Positions 8,720 to 18,591 of a stretch of 64,000 nucleotides of DNA are shown piece after piece. Positions within the stretch are counted from its first letter, which is position 1; every line of letters starts with the position of its first letter. Both the position numbers and the translations under genes were made by a program. Origin of the DNA: a bacterium (lineage in GTDB: Bacteria; Patescibacteria; Dojkabacteria; JAKAPS01; JAJZLI01); NCBI GenBank assembly GCA_021846685.1, contig JAJZWL010000001.1, positions 73,018 through 137,017 on the forward strand, in the 5' to 3' direction. The notes below the pieces were generated by a model that did no database searches, was not told the origin of the DNA, and was given only the letters and a program-made list of their open reading frames with translations.

Positions 8720-9988
8720 ATGAGTTATATTAAAAATATTAAGGAACTTTCTAAAAATAAGCAAAGAAGCGCAGTTTTGAGTTTGGTAGAAAGTGCTTAT
8801 AAATCTATCGACCCTAAAAATATTTTAGATGAGAGTATTTTATATAATAATGGAATACTTACGGTTCAGAATCAAGAATTTATACTTAGTAAATATAAAA
8901 AAATATACCTTTTAGGTATAGGGAAAGGATCATCTTATATATCAGATTTAATTAATATAAAATTAGAAGGTGTAATAACAAAAGGTTTTGCAATAGATCT
9001 TATTAAAGAAGATAGTAAAAAGATAAAGACCACGATAGGATCTCACCCTCTTCCTTCTGAGATTAATTTTGATTTTGCGACAAAAATGATTTCTGAATTT
9101 AATGGATTATCTTCAGAAGATTTAGTTATCACTATAATTTGCGGAGGAGGTTCTTCTCTTTTTGAATATAGTACTATTGGTTTAGAAGATAAAATTAAAG
9201 TAGAGAATCAACTTTTACATTCTAGTGCAGATATATATGAGATTAATACATTAAGGAAACATATTTCTCTTGTTAAGGGGGGTAATTTTGCAAAGATTTG
9301 TTATCCAGCAACTGTAATTGATCTTGTTTTCTCTGATGTATTAGGAAATGATCTTTCCTTTATAGCTTCAGGTCCGATGGTCTATGATGAAACTACAAAG
9401 GAAGATGCCATTAATATTGCAAAAAAATATCAAATTAATATTGATGAAAAGTACATAAAAGAGACTCCTAAAGATAAGGATATATTTATTAATGTTAAAA
9501 ATTTTTTAATACTTACAAATATGACGCCACTTAGAGCTATGAAGAAAAAAGCACAAGATTTAGGTCTTGATGCATTTATATATTCAGATAGAGTTAATGG
9601 AATTGCCAAAGATTTGGGCTGTACTCTTATAGAAAATTGTCCTAAAGGTAAAATTCTTCTTGCAGGAGGAGAGACTACTGTGTTAGTTAAAGGGAAAGGT
9701 CTTGGTGGAAGAAATCAAGAAGTTGTTGCAGGTGCATTTAAATGTATATCAAAAGATATAGTAATATGTTCTTTTGGGTCAGATGGTTGGGACAATTACT
9801 TTTTGGCAGGGGCTATTGCAGATTCTGAGTCAATTAGTAGTGCAAAAAAAGAATTTTTAGAAGTAGATGATTTCCTTAAAGATAATAATACTTTACCTTT
9901 TTTTCAGAAAATAGGAGATGGTATCAATACTGGTAAATTACCATCAAATGTATCGGATTTAATGATAGTGTATAGATTTGCAACCTAG
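8720..9988 (+). CDS. Glycerate 2-kinase (DUF4147/MOFRL family)
   Basis: 422 residues matching the GckA/MOFRL family, which phosphorylates D-glycerate to 2-phosphoglycerate. Visible are the N-terminal DUF4147 region with GIGKGSSYIS (about 65) and the glycine-rich ICGGGSSLFEY (about 145), then the C-terminal MOFRL domain with AGGETTV and GGRNQEVV (about 340-360) and CSFGSDGWDN. The frame is open upstream to a TTG at 8645, but family alignment and the promoter favour the ATG at 8720. It heads a same-strand run with transketolase and an FAD oxidase, suggesting a small C3/pentose carbon module. Confidence 0.85.
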   Translation: MSYIKNIKELSKNKQRSAVLSLVESAYKSIDPKNILDESILYNNGILTVQNQEFILSKYKKIYLLGIGKGSSYISDLINIKLEGVITKGFAIDLIKEDSKKIKTTIGSHPLPSEINFDFATKMISEFNGLSSEDLVITIICGGGSSLFEYSTIGLEDKIKVENQLLHSSADIYEINTLRKHISLVKGGNFAKICYPATVIDLVFSDVLGNDLSFIASGPMVYDETTKEDAINIAKKYQINIDEKYIKETPKDKDIFINVKNFLILTNMTPLRAMKKKAQDLGLDAFIYSDRVNGIAKDLGCTLIENCPKGKILLAGGETTVLVKGKGLGGRNQEVVAGAFKCISKDIVICSFGSDGWDNYFLAGAIADSESISSAKKEFLEVDDFLKDNNTLPFFQKIGDGINTGKLPSNVSDLMIVYRFAT

Positions 9989-10014
9989 ATATATAGATGT
10001 TATATTTGTAGAGT

Positions 10015-10875
10015 ATGTTAGATGATATTTCCGATAAAAAAGTAAAATTTCTAGAAGAAAAATCGTTAGAAATAAGGGAGTTGATAATAGGTATGTTATT
10101 AAAAGCAAAATCAGGACATACTGCAGGTCCTTTAGGTTTAGCAGATATATTTTCAGTTCTATATTTCCACACTTTAAATCATTTTCCTCATGATCCAGAT
10201 TGGGAAGATCGTGATAGATTAATTCTTTCAAATGGACATGTTTGCCCTGTTAGGTATGCTTCAATGGCTCTTTCTGGGTATTTCCCACTTAAAGAGCTTG
10301 ATACTTTAAGACAGTTAAATACTAGATTGCAAGGACATCCTCATAGAAGTGCTCTCCCAGGGTTGGAAACTACCTCTGGACCATTAGGAGAAGGAATTTC
10401 TCAGGCTATTGGTATTGCATTATCAGCTAAATTAGATAAGAAAGATTATAGAGTATATGTAGTGACTGGAGATGGAGAACATAACGAAGGAAATATCTGG
10501 GAATCTATAATGATGGGAGCTAGGTATAAATTAGATAATCTAGCGGTAATTGTAGATAGAAATAATATTCAAATTGATGGATTTACAGAAAATGTCATGC
10601 CATTAGATGATTTAAAAAATAAATATGAATCTTTTGGGTGGGTAGTCTTTGATATTGATGGTAATAATATAAGAGATATTGCAGATGCTTTTTCCAAAAC
10701 AAGAAGTATTCATGAGAAGCCTGTAGTTATAATAGCTCATACTGTACCTGGAAAAGGTGTTGATTTTATGCAAAATGATTTTAAATGGCATGGTATGCCT
10801 CCTCAAGAGGCACAAGCTAAGATTGCGTTAAAGGAGCTAAGAACTCTTAAAAATAAAATTGAAAATGATTATTAA
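10015..10875 (+). CDS. Transketolase, N-terminal subunit
   Basis: 286 residues forming the thiamine-diphosphate-binding half of transketolase, which moves two-carbon units between sugar phosphates. Seen are SGHTAGPLGLADIFSVLYF (about 32-50), LSNGHVCP, the TPP motif GDGEHNEGNIWES (about 150-162) and AHTVPGKGVDFM near the end. In many CPR bacteria and archaea transketolase is encoded as two adjacent half genes, as here: the second half begins three bases after this stop. Together they would form the full enzyme. Confidence 0.93.
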   Translation: MLDDISDKKVKFLEEKSLEIRELIIGMLLKAKSGHTAGPLGLADIFSVLYFHTLNHFPHDPDWEDRDRLILSNGHVCPVRYASMALSGYFPLKELDTLRQLNTRLQGHPHRSALPGLETTSGPLGEGISQAIGIALSAKLDKKDYRVYVVTGDGEHNEGNIWESIMMGARYKLDNLAVIVDRNNIQIDGFTENVMPLDDLKNKYESFGWVVFDIDGNNIRDIADAFSKTRSIHEKPVVIIAHTVPGKGVDFMQNDFKWHGMPPQEAQAKIALKELRTLKNKIENDY

Positions 10876-10878
10876 ATT

Positions 10879-11871
10879 ATGTTAAATGAATCTTTATATT
10901 TAAATAAGAATATTTTTTCTGATAGTGTAGATAAAAAAGCTACAAGAGATGGATATGGGGATGAATTATTAAAACTAGGAGAAGATAATGAGAATATTGT
11001 AGTTCTTACAGCAGATTTGACAGAATCTACTAAAGTAGATAAATTTGCAGAAAAATATCCAGAGAGATTTTTTGAATGTGGAATAGCAGAGCAAAGTATG
11101 GTAGCTGTAGCTGCAGGTTTTGGAGTAAATGGGAAAAGAGCTTTTAGTTCTTCTTATGCAACTTTTTCTCCAGGAAAAAATTGGGAAACAATCAGGACAA
11201 CTGTTGCATATAATGATTCTGATGTTAAAATTGCGGGTCATCATGCCGGATTAATGACTGCACAAGATGGAGCTACTCATCAAGCTTTAGAAGATATAGC
11301 CTTGATGAGAGTATTGCCTAATATGAAAGTCCTATCCCCATGTGATTATTATGAGGCAATGAAAGTCACAAAAATTGCAGGAGAAACATATGGGCCTTTT
11401 TATCTTAGATTTACAAGAGAAGCAACCCCAATCATCACAACTCAAGATACTCCTTTTTCCTTAGGCGAGAACTATTCTTACTGGATAAGTGAAAAACCTA
11501 AATGTGTGATATTTGCAACAGGATATACATTATATTATGCCTTACTTGCTGCGAATACTTTAAAGAAAGATAATATAGATGTAGAAGTTATCAATGTCTC
11601 ATCTATAAAACCTATAAATAAAGAATTTATTGTATCTCGTGTGAAGAATGTGAGAAAAGTATTGACAGTAGAAGATCATCAGGTAGCTGGAGGCTTAGGG
11701 TCTTTAATATCTGAAATACTTGCAGAAGAGTGTCCTTCTTTAATTGAATTTGTAGGTATGCATGATCAATTTGGTGAATCAGGAACTTCAAGTGAACTTA
11801 TATCTAAATATGGTATAGATGATAAAGGTATTACTTCTTCAGTATATAAATTATTAAAAAAAGCATTATGA
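10879..11871 (+). CDS. Transketolase, C-terminal subunit
   Basis: 330 residues with the pyrimidine-binding and C-terminal domains of transketolase. Motifs are ADLTESTK (about 46), CGIAEQSMVAVAAGFGVNGK with the catalytic Glu that activates TPP (about 72-91), HHAGLMTAQDGATHQALED and FYLRFTREATP. The C-terminal domain carries VLTVEDHQVAGGLGS. It is co-transcribed with the N-terminal subunit and shares four bases (ATGA) with the next gene. Confidence 0.93.
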   Translation: MLNESLYLNKNIFSDSVDKKATRDGYGDELLKLGEDNENIVVLTADLTESTKVDKFAEKYPERFFECGIAEQSMVAVAAGFGVNGKRAFSSSYATFSPGKNWETIRTTVAYNDSDVKIAGHHAGLMTAQDGATHQALEDIALMRVLPNMKVLSPCDYYEAMKVTKIAGETYGPFYLRFTREATPIITTQDTPFSLGENYSYWISEKPKCVIFATGYTLYYALLAANTLKKDNIDVEVINVSSIKPINKEFIVSRVKNVRKVLTVEDHQVAGGLGSLISEILAEECPSLIEFVGMHDQFGESGTSSELISKYGIDDKGITSSVYKLLKKAL

Positions 11872-13526
11872 ATGATTTAACAGACTTAAAACAGGAAATA
11901 CAAAAAAGGATTAAAGGTGAAGTATCTACAGATAATGAGGTTTTAGAATTTCATAGTAGGGACACATCTATTTTTAAAAGAAGACCTCAGCTAGTTGTTT
12001 TCCCTCATAATAGTGAAGATATAGAAGAATTAGTAAAGATAGTAAATGAAAATAAAAATAAAATAAAGAACCTTTCAATTACTCCTCGTTCTGGTGGAAC
12101 ATGTATGTCTGGAGGAACGATTACTGATTCAATTGCTTTAGATATGAAATATTTTGATAAACTTAAGAAATTTTCTAAAGAGGATATGTATGCAGTGGTA
12201 GAACCTGGCCTTTATTATAGGGATTTTGAAAAAGTGGCAGATCAAAATAATGTAGTCTATCCTTCTTATCCAGCTTCAAAAAATATTTGTGCTTGGGGAG
12301 GAATAGTTAATAATAACTCAGGTGGTGAAAAATCTCTAAATTATGGAAAAACTCAGAATTATGTAGAAGAAGTAAATATGATACTCAGGGATGGTCTTTT
12401 ACATAATTTTAAAAAAATAAGTAAATCTGAATTAGATGAAAAAATGAAAAAAGAAGATTTAGAGGGTGAGATTTACAGAAAAGCTTTTGATCTTTTTGAA
12501 AAAAATGATGATTTAATTAAAAGATCTAAACCAAAAGTTTCGAAAAATTCATCAGGTTATAACATTTGGAATGTTTGGGATAAAGAGGCTCAAACATTTA
12601 ATCTTTCTCAGGCATTTATAGGTGCTCAAGGCACTTTTGGTGTTATGACTGATGCAAAAATAAAATTTGTTGAAAAAAAGAAATATGAAGGTATGTTAGT
12701 TGTATTTATGGAAAGTTTTGATAATCTTCCTCAGATCATTAATGAAGTCCTAAAGTACAAGCCTGAAAGTTTTGAATCTTTTGATAACTACACATTCAAA
12801 TTAGCACTTAAATTCTTTTTTGCATTTTCAAAATTATTAGGCAGTAATGTTGTGAAGATGCCTTTTGAATTTTTTCCTGAATTTATGCTTGTTTTAAAAA
12901 ATGGAGTTCCTAAATTAATTCTTTTAGTAGAATTTAATGAAAATGATAAAGGAATTATTGATACAAATATTATGAATCTAAAAAAAGATCTGGCTAAATA
13001 TAAGAATGTTTATATGAGACAAGCAAAAACAGACAAGGATATTGAAAAATATTTTGCTATTAGGAGAGAAAGTTTTAATCTGCTGAGACAAAGGATCAAA
13101 AATTTAAAATCTGCCGCTTTTATAGATGATATTATTGTAAGTCCAGAAAATCTTCCTGCATTTTTACCTAAAATCTATGAAATACTAGATTCAGAAAAAC
13201 TTTTATATACAGTTGCAGGACATATGGGAGATGGAAATTTTCATATTATTCCTTTAATGGATTTAAGAAAAAAAACTGAAAGAGATAAAATTTTTAGAAT
13301 CGCTGATAGAGTATATGAATTGGTACTTTCTTTTGAAGGGGTTATTACCGCAGAACATAATGATGGATTAATAAGGAGTCCTTATCTTGAGCAAGAGTAT
13401 GGGAAGGATATATATTCTATTTTTAAACAATTAAAAGATATATTTGACCCTGATTTTATTTTTAATCCAAATAAAAAGATTGGTGTGACAAAGGAATTTT
13501 CTGAATCTTTGATAGCTGAAGATTAA
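11868..13526 (+). CDS. FAD-linked oxidase, GlcD/D-lactate dehydrogenase-like
   Basis: 552 residues of the vanillyl-alcohol-oxidase-type FAD superfamily. The FAD-binding loop is TPRSGGTCMSGGTITDS (about 67-83), followed by WGGIVNNNSGGEKSL (about 142-156). The C-terminal domain contains AGHMGDGNFHIIP, a conserved cofactor/substrate region, and AEHNDGLIRSPYLEQEYG, where most relatives read GEHGDG. No Fe-S cluster motifs are present, so an electron acceptor must be separate. The substrate is probably a 2-hydroxy acid (lactate or glycolate), inferred from the family. Its ATG overlaps the transketolase stop, implying coupling. Confidence 0.8.
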   Translation: MNDLTDLKQEIQKRIKGEVSTDNEVLEFHSRDTSIFKRRPQLVVFPHNSEDIEELVKIVNENKNKIKNLSITPRSGGTCMSGGTITDSIALDMKYFDKLKKFSKEDMYAVVEPGLYYRDFEKVADQNNVVYPSYPASKNICAWGGIVNNNSGGEKSLNYGKTQNYVEEVNMILRDGLLHNFKKISKSELDEKMKKEDLEGEIYRKAFDLFEKNDDLIKRSKPKVSKNSSGYNIWNVWDKEAQTFNLSQAFIGAQGTFGVMTDAKIKFVEKKKYEGMLVVFMESFDNLPQIINEVLKYKPESFESFDNYTFKLALKFFFAFSKLLGSNVVKMPFEFFPEFMLVLKNGVPKLILLVEFNENDKGIIDTNIMNLKKDLAKYKNVYMRQAKTDKDIEKYFAIRRESFNLLRQRIKNLKSAAFIDDIIVSPENLPAFLPKIYEILDSEKLLYTVAGHMGDGNFHIIPLMDLRKKTERDKIFRIADRVYELVLSFEGVITAEHNDGLIRSPYLEQEYGKDIYSIFKQLKDIFDPDFIFNPNKKIGVTKEFSESLIAED

Positions 13527-13537
13527 ATAAATATTAA

Positions 13538-14845
13538 ATGAAATTGAGAAATATTAAAATTAATAGAGGAAGTCATCTTGGTCTTTTTTCGGCTATTTTA
13601 TTTTCCATTGGGAGTATAGTAGGTGGTGGAATATTTGCTTTGACAGGGATGGCTATAAAAAATTCTGGATATTTTTCTTTAATATCATTTGTTATAGCAT
13701 TTATTCTAATATTAATATCTGGATTATCATATTCTCAGTTATCGGTTATATATCCTTCAGATGGAGGTGGTTATCTTTTTGCAAAAGAATTATTAGGGAA
13801 TTTTTGGGGATTTTTAACAGGTTGGGGAATATATATATCTAGTTGTATATTCATAGCTTTTGTATTGCATGTATTTGGAATTTATTTATCAGAGTTTTTT
13901 ATTCACTCGTTAACAGATGTAAATGCTTCTATAATTGCATTTGTTGTGCTTTTTATAGTTGGGATTTTAAATATATCTGAAACGGGATGGTTTGAAGGAA
14001 CTCTTGTATTTCTTAATATATTAATATTATTTATATTTATAATTTCTGGATTTTTCCACTTAGGGGGATTTGCCTCAAATTATAAGGGAGGTAGTATATC
14101 CTCCATTTTTCCTACTATTGGTATAATTTTCATTTCTTTTATGGGTTTTCAAGCAATAACCAATATATCTGAAGAGGTAAATAATCCAAAGAAGACTATC
14201 CCTAAAGCTATAGTGATAGCACTGCTATTTGTTTTAATTTTATATGTATTAATTGATATTGTTGTTTTATCTGTATTAAAAGGGAATTTCAATGTATCCT
14301 CAGTAATGATTGCTGCAGAAAAAACGATGGGACCATTGTTTATACTATTACCTTTTTCTGCATTAATATCAACTCTTTCTGCTGCTAATTCTAATATTAT
14401 ATCGTCTTCAAAAACCATATTTTTCATGTCAGAAGAAAAACAGATTTCGAATAAATTTTCTAAAACTAATAGGTTTAATTCTCCATATCGATCATTAGTA
14501 TTCTTATCTATAATAGTTATTAGTTTTTTAATCTTCTCCAATACATCTTTTTTAGTAAGTGTTGCTGTAGTTTTGGTAATGTTTTTATTTATCTTAATCA
14601 ATCTTTCATCTTTTATTTTTAACATGAAGTACAAACACATACGGGATAAGAGATCATTTAGAATTTTCAGTGATTATTTACCGTTATGTGGAGTTTTAAT
14701 AACATTAAGTATATTTTTAAGTGTATCTTTTCTTTCTTTTGAAGTAGCTAGTGTACTCTTTTTCTCAGGTGTGATATACTATGAGTTAGAAGATTCTAGT
14801 TTTTTTAATCGATTATATAAATTTGTAAAGTATAGATATGCATGA
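13538..14845 (+). CDS. APC-superfamily amino acid permease
   Basis: 435 residues, almost wholly hydrophobic, with about twelve predicted membrane segments. The APC signature is at the start: SIGSIVGGGIFALTG (about 22-36) in TM1, whose unwound glycines bind substrate in family members. YSQLSVIYPSDGGGYLFAKELLG follows after TM2, and FMGFQAITNISEEVNNPKKTIPKAI (quoted here in part; about 200-224) is the typical TM6-loop. The substrate cannot be told from sequence. It fits the lifestyle of an organism that imports amino acids. The 3' end overlaps uppS by eight bases. Confidence 0.85.
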   Translation: MKLRNIKINRGSHLGLFSAILFSIGSIVGGGIFALTGMAIKNSGYFSLISFVIAFILILISGLSYSQLSVIYPSDGGGYLFAKELLGNFWGFLTGWGIYISSCIFIAFVLHVFGIYLSEFFIHSLTDVNASIIAFVVLFIVGILNISETGWFEGTLVFLNILILFIFIISGFFHLGGFASNYKGGSISSIFPTIGIIFISFMGFQAITNISEEVNNPKKTIPKAIVIALLFVLILYVLIDIVVLSVLKGNFNVSSVMIAAEKTMGPLFILLPFSALISTLSAANSNIISSSKTIFFMSEEKQISNKFSKTNRFNSPYRSLVFLSIIVISFLIFSNTSFLVSVAVVLVMFLFILINLSSFIFNMKYKHIRDKRSFRIFSDYLPLCGVLITLSIFLSVSFLSFEVASVLFFSGVIYYELEDSSFFNRLYKFVKYRYA

Positions 14846-15572
14846 AAGTAAGTTAGGTCTTGTTACTGAGATACAAGAAAGTAAATTTCCGAGGCATATA
14901 ATGATTATTCCTGATGGAAATGGAAGATGGGCGAAAGAAAGAGGTCGCGCTGTATCTTTTGGGCACAAAAGAGGAGCAAAGGTTATGGAAGATCTTTTGA
15001 GAAAACTATCTAAATTAGATAAACTGAAGTATATTACTCTATGGGGATTTTCTTCGGATAATTGGAAAAGATCTCCTGCTGAAGTACATTTTTTAATGAA
15101 AACCTTCAATAATATGTTAGAAACTTTTTCGGGAGAATTTAAAAAAGAGAATACAAGGTTTATACATATAGGAAGGAAGGATAGAATTCCAGCCTATTTA
15201 AAAAAGACAATAGAAAAATTAGAATATGATACAAAAGATAATAATTCTAGAATTGCTTCAATAGCTATAGATTTTGGAGGTATGGATCAATTTCTTAGAT
15301 TAGTAAATATGGTGATAGAACAGCATATAGAAAATGATATAGATATGAATGAGCTATTGTCTTTTTTAGATGGGAAAGGTATAATTCCTCCTGCAGATTT
15401 ATTAATTAGAACGTCGGGTGAAAAACGTACCTCAGATATAGGATGGCTTAATGGTGCTCCAACGGAGCTTTACTTTGAAAAAAAATATTTTCCTGATATT
15501 AATATAGAGGATATATATGAAGCAATTATTGCTTTTTCATATAGAGATAGAAGATTAGGACAAAGAGTATAA
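14838..15572 (+). CDS. uppS: Isoprenyl transferase (undecaprenyl diphosphate synthase)
   Basis: 244 residues of the cis-prenyltransferase family, which condenses isopentenyl diphosphate onto farnesyl diphosphate to make the C55 carrier lipid for cell-wall synthesis. The catalytic Asp lies in MIIPDGNGRWAKERG (about 22-36). Further motifs are GHKRGAKVM, TLWGFSSDNWKRSPAEV and the C-terminal LIRTSGEKRTSDIGWLNGA (usually SDFLLWQ in relatives). Length and motif spacing are normal. It overlaps the permease and is followed by a stem-loop that includes its stop codon. Confidence 0.93.
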   Translation: MHESKLGLVTEIQESKFPRHIMIIPDGNGRWAKERGRAVSFGHKRGAKVMEDLLRKLSKLDKLKYITLWGFSSDNWKRSPAEVHFLMKTFNNMLETFSGEFKKENTRFIHIGRKDRIPAYLKKTIEKLEYDTKDNNSRIASIAIDFGGMDQFLRLVNMVIEQHIENDIDMNELLSFLDGKGIIPPADLLIRTSGEKRTSDIGWLNGAPTELYFEKKYFPDINIEDIYEAIIAFSYRDRRLGQRV

Positions 15573-15593
15573 CCTTAAGTAAAAAAAGGTTAT
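15569..15593 (+). terminator. Stem-loop after uppS
   Basis: A perfect 8-base stem ATAACCTT (15569-15576) and AAGGTTAT (15586-15593) with a nine-base A-rich loop overlaps the uppS stop codon. The downstream sequence is T-rich but has no long T run, so it is a weak terminator or an mRNA-stabilising hairpin. Confidence 0.4.
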
Positions 15594-15619
15594 ATGTTTA
15601 TTTAATTAAAAAATAATTT

Positions 15620-17290
15620 ATGGATAAAAAATTAAAAGTTATTACGCTAGGAGGCGTAGAAGAAGTAGGAATCAATTCTACTATTATAGAAAATGATAGA
15701 GATATTATTGTAATAGATTTCGGATTAGGATTTCCTGATGATAATTTATTTGGAATAGATCTATTGATTCCAAATTTTGATTATTTAAAGGCAAATAAAG
15801 ATAAAATAAGAGGGTTTATAATAACTCACGGTCATTTAGATCATATAGGAGGGTTACCTTATGTTATGGAAGAATTAGGATTTCCACCAATATATGGAGC
15901 TAAAATGACTATTGAAATTATAAAAGAAAAAATGTCTGAAAAAACTTTCTCTTTAAAGAATAAAATTAATGTAATTGAATTTTCTAAAGATGATAGTTTT
16001 AATTTAGGTAAATTTAAAATCAGTTTTTTTGGAGTTAATCATAATATTCCAGATTCTGTAGGTATTATAGTAGGAACTGAATTTGGGAATATAGTACATA
16101 CTGGAGATTTTAAATTTGACAATACTCCTTTTCAAGAACCTGTAACAGAATATGCAAAAATTGTGAAAGTCGGAGAAGAAGGAGTTTTATTAGCTATGTC
16201 TGATAGTACTAATGCTACTAAAACAGGGATGTCTGTCTCTGAAAGTGGTATTACCCCTGTTTTGGAGAATATATTTATAAAAGCTCAAGGTAGAATAGTT
16301 GCAGCAACTTTTTCATCTTTACTTACAAGGGTAAATCAGTTAATAACTCTTGCACAAAAATATAATAGAAAAGTATCAATATCAGGTATTTCAATGGAAA
16401 CAACAGTAAAGATTGCTAAAAACTTAGGGTATTTAAAAGTTCCTGAAAGTATTTTTATAAAGCCAGAAGAGGTATCTAAGTATAAAGATAGTGATGTCTT
16501 AATTGTTACTACAGGAGCTCAAGGAGAAGAGAATGCAGGTTTGATGAAAATGATTACAGGCGAACATCAATATATAAATATAACTAATACAGATACAGTT
16601 GTACTTTCTTCTTCTGTAATACCTTCAAATGCAATATTAGTACAAAAACTTCTGGATACTATTATTTCTACAGGAGCTCATGTTATACATCAAAGTATAA
16701 TGGATGTTCATGCAGGAGGTCATGCACACCAAGAAGATCACAAATTATTTCTAAATTTAGTCAAGCCACAATTCTTTATGCCTATAGAGGGATATCAATC
16801 TTTTCTTGCGGCTCATATCCAAACAGCAAAAACTGTCGGAATAAAAAATAGTCAAATCTTAATGCCAAAAAATGGATTAGTATATGAATATTTCCCAGGA
16901 AGAGGTTTTGTCAGGGGTGAAAGAATAAAGCATGTTCCTGTAAGAATTTCGAATAATGTTATGTGGGATTTTGGGAATAAAATTCTTAAAGAAAGAGAGC
17001 AATTATCTGAATATGGACTGGTTTTGATTGTATTGAATTCAAATTCAAAATTTAAGCTCAAAAAAGATCCCTATATACTTTCTCGTGGTTTTACTATGTC
17101 TAATAAAAATATGAAAATGTTATCTTATATGGAAAATTTTATTAAAAATACATTTGCCGAAAAAATAGAAGATAGAATGAAAGATTCTGCAGAGGTAAAG
17201 ACATTTATAATTGGTCAGGTAGAACAGGAATTTCTGGGTAAATTTAAACAAGAACCTATTGTTCTTGTTGTTTTAAGTAATGATAAATAA
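15620..17290 (+). CDS. rnj: Ribonuclease J
   Basis: Metallo-beta-lactamase/beta-CASP ribonuclease with endonuclease and 5'-3' exonuclease activity in mRNA decay and rRNA maturation. The 556 residues include the zinc-binding ITHGHLDHIGG (about 73-83), HTGDFKFD (about 163), the beta-CASP segment around ATFSSLLTRVNQL, and MDVHAGGHAHQEDHK (about 362-376), followed by MPIEGYQSFLAAH. The length is standard for RNase J. It acts in the same RNA-decay network as the PNPase encoded nearby. The next gene starts inside its last codons. Confidence 0.95.
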   Translation: MDKKLKVITLGGVEEVGINSTIIENDRDIIVIDFGLGFPDDNLFGIDLLIPNFDYLKANKDKIRGFIITHGHLDHIGGLPYVMEELGFPPIYGAKMTIEIIKEKMSEKTFSLKNKINVIEFSKDDSFNLGKFKISFFGVNHNIPDSVGIIVGTEFGNIVHTGDFKFDNTPFQEPVTEYAKIVKVGEEGVLLAMSDSTNATKTGMSVSESGITPVLENIFIKAQGRIVAATFSSLLTRVNQLITLAQKYNRKVSISGISMETTVKIAKNLGYLKVPESIFIKPEEVSKYKDSDVLIVTTGAQGEENAGLMKMITGEHQYINITNTDTVVLSSSVIPSNAILVQKLLDTIISTGAHVIHQSIMDVHAGGHAHQEDHKLFLNLVKPQFFMPIEGYQSFLAAHIQTAKTVGIKNSQILMPKNGLVYEYFPGRGFVRGERIKHVPVRISNNVMWDFGNKILKEREQLSEYGLVLIVLNSNSKFKLKKDPYILSRGFTMSNKNMKMLSYMENFIKNTFAEKIEDRMKDSAEVKTFIIGQVEQEFLGKFKQEPIVLVVLSNDK

Positions 17291-17930
17291 AAAAGCTTTT
17301 ATAAGTGATATTAATATCATCAATAATAAATATATCTTGCTCTATTTAGAATATGATGGAGAGTTTGTATATAAGCCAGGTCAGTACATAATAATTATTT
17401 TTAATGAAAAATTAAGGAGGTCTTATTCTATAGCTTCTGTTGAAAATGGAAAAATATTAATTGGAGTAAAATTAGATCAAGGTGAAGGTACCTCGGCTTT
17501 AATGAAGTTGAAATTGAAAGATAATATTGAATTTATAGGACCAATTGGTAATTTCTATTATAGAGAAAGTAAAAAAAATCCTATCTTTATAGCTACAGGC
17601 ATAGGGATTACTCCTATAAACTCAATGATAGACTATCTAGTTTCAATTAATGCTTTGAATTTAAAACTTTTTTGGGGAGTAAAATCTGAAATTGATTTTA
17701 TATTTAATTTTGACTATTTAAAAGATAAATTTATCCCTATAATATCAGATAGAAATACACAATTTAAAAATAAAGGTTATGTTACAGATTATTTGTTTAA
17801 ATATATAGATGATTTCTCTGAGAAAGATTTCTATATTTGTGGAGATCCTAAAAAAGTAAATGATATTAGAGAATATTTGCAATTCAAATTCCAAGTGGAG
17901 AAGGATTCTATTTATATAGAGAAATTTTAA
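17280..17930 (+). CDS. FAD/NAD(P)H oxidoreductase (ferredoxin-reductase type)
   Basis: 216 residues with the two-domain fold of ferredoxin-NADP reductases. The FAD-binding motif RRSYSIASV (about 41-49) is followed by LDQGEGTSALMKLK, and the nucleotide-binding GPIGNFYY and ATGIGITPINSMIDYL (about 105-120). The C terminus has FYICGDPKKVNDI, matching the CGP/CGD region that contacts NAD(P). No iron-sulfur domain is present, so the electron partner is unknown. It overlaps rnj by 11 bases and may be co-transcribed with it. Confidence 0.8.
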   Translation: MINKKAFISDINIINNKYILLYLEYDGEFVYKPGQYIIIIFNEKLRRSYSIASVENGKILIGVKLDQGEGTSALMKLKLKDNIEFIGPIGNFYYRESKKNPIFIATGIGITPINSMIDYLVSINALNLKLFWGVKSEIDFIFNFDYLKDKFIPIISDRNTQFKNKGYVTDYLFKYIDDFSEKDFYICGDPKKVNDIREYLQFKFQVEKDSIYIEKF

Positions 17931-17934
17931 TATT

Positions 17935-18570
17935 ATGGATCTAAAAATATCAGATAAAATTAAAGAATTAATGTCTAAAGTTAATTATGATAATAGGAAA
18001 TTATCATCAGAACTTGGGATAAAAGAATCTGAATTCAGAAAAATGCTAGAAGAAGATTCTGTCCCTGCAAATATTTTATTTAAAATTGTAAAAATAATAA
18101 ATACTAGTATTCTTTATTTTTATCCTAATAATAAAGACATATTTTCTGATATTATAGAAAAATGGAGGTATAATGAGGGTAATTCTCCATACACAAATAT
18201 TCCATTGGTAGAAGATATTTATCCAGATAATTTGCTTAAGACATTGTTTACTTCACAGACTTCGGTAATGGTTCCTTTTAATTGTATAAAATATTTTGAT
18301 TCTATTTTGGCTATTCGAGTAAAAAAATTGAAACTAAAAGATAGTAATATTGAAAGGAATACTATTGCTGTAGTAAATTTTTCTTTTGTAAGTGTAAAAA
18401 ATTCGGAATTAGTAATTTGCTATGATAAAAGGAATAATTTTCATATTAGAAATTATTATAATGAGGAGCTATTCTCTTTTTATCCGGATAAAAAACCTAT
18501 TAAGCTTAAAAACACTACTATATTTGGTAAAATTATATATTTCCAATTAGATAATTTAATTTTACTTTAA
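17935..18570 (+). CDS. HTH regulator with S24/LexA-like C-terminal domain
   Basis: 211 residues. Residues about 1-65 look like an XRE-type helix-turn-helix (RKLSSELGIKESEFRKMLEE). Residues about 120-211 resemble the beta-rich S24 (LexA/CI) domain, with DSILAIRVKKLKLKD in place of the usual catalytic-Ser strand and a terminal KNTTIFGKIIYFQLD strand. I do not see an obvious Ser-Lys catalytic pair, so self-cleavage is doubtful. It may be a stress-response or housekeeping regulator. Assignment is by pattern only. Confidence 0.5.
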   Translation: MDLKISDKIKELMSKVNYDNRKLSSELGIKESEFRKMLEEDSVPANILFKIVKIINTSILYFYPNNKDIFSDIIEKWRYNEGNSPYTNIPLVEDIYPDNLLKTLFTSQTSVMVPFNCIKYFDSILAIRVKKLKLKDSNIERNTIAVVNFSFVSVKNSELVICYDKRNNFHIRNYYNEELFSFYPDKKPIKLKNTTIFGKIIYFQLDNLILL

Positions 18571-18591
18571 TCTTTTTTATATAAAATTCGT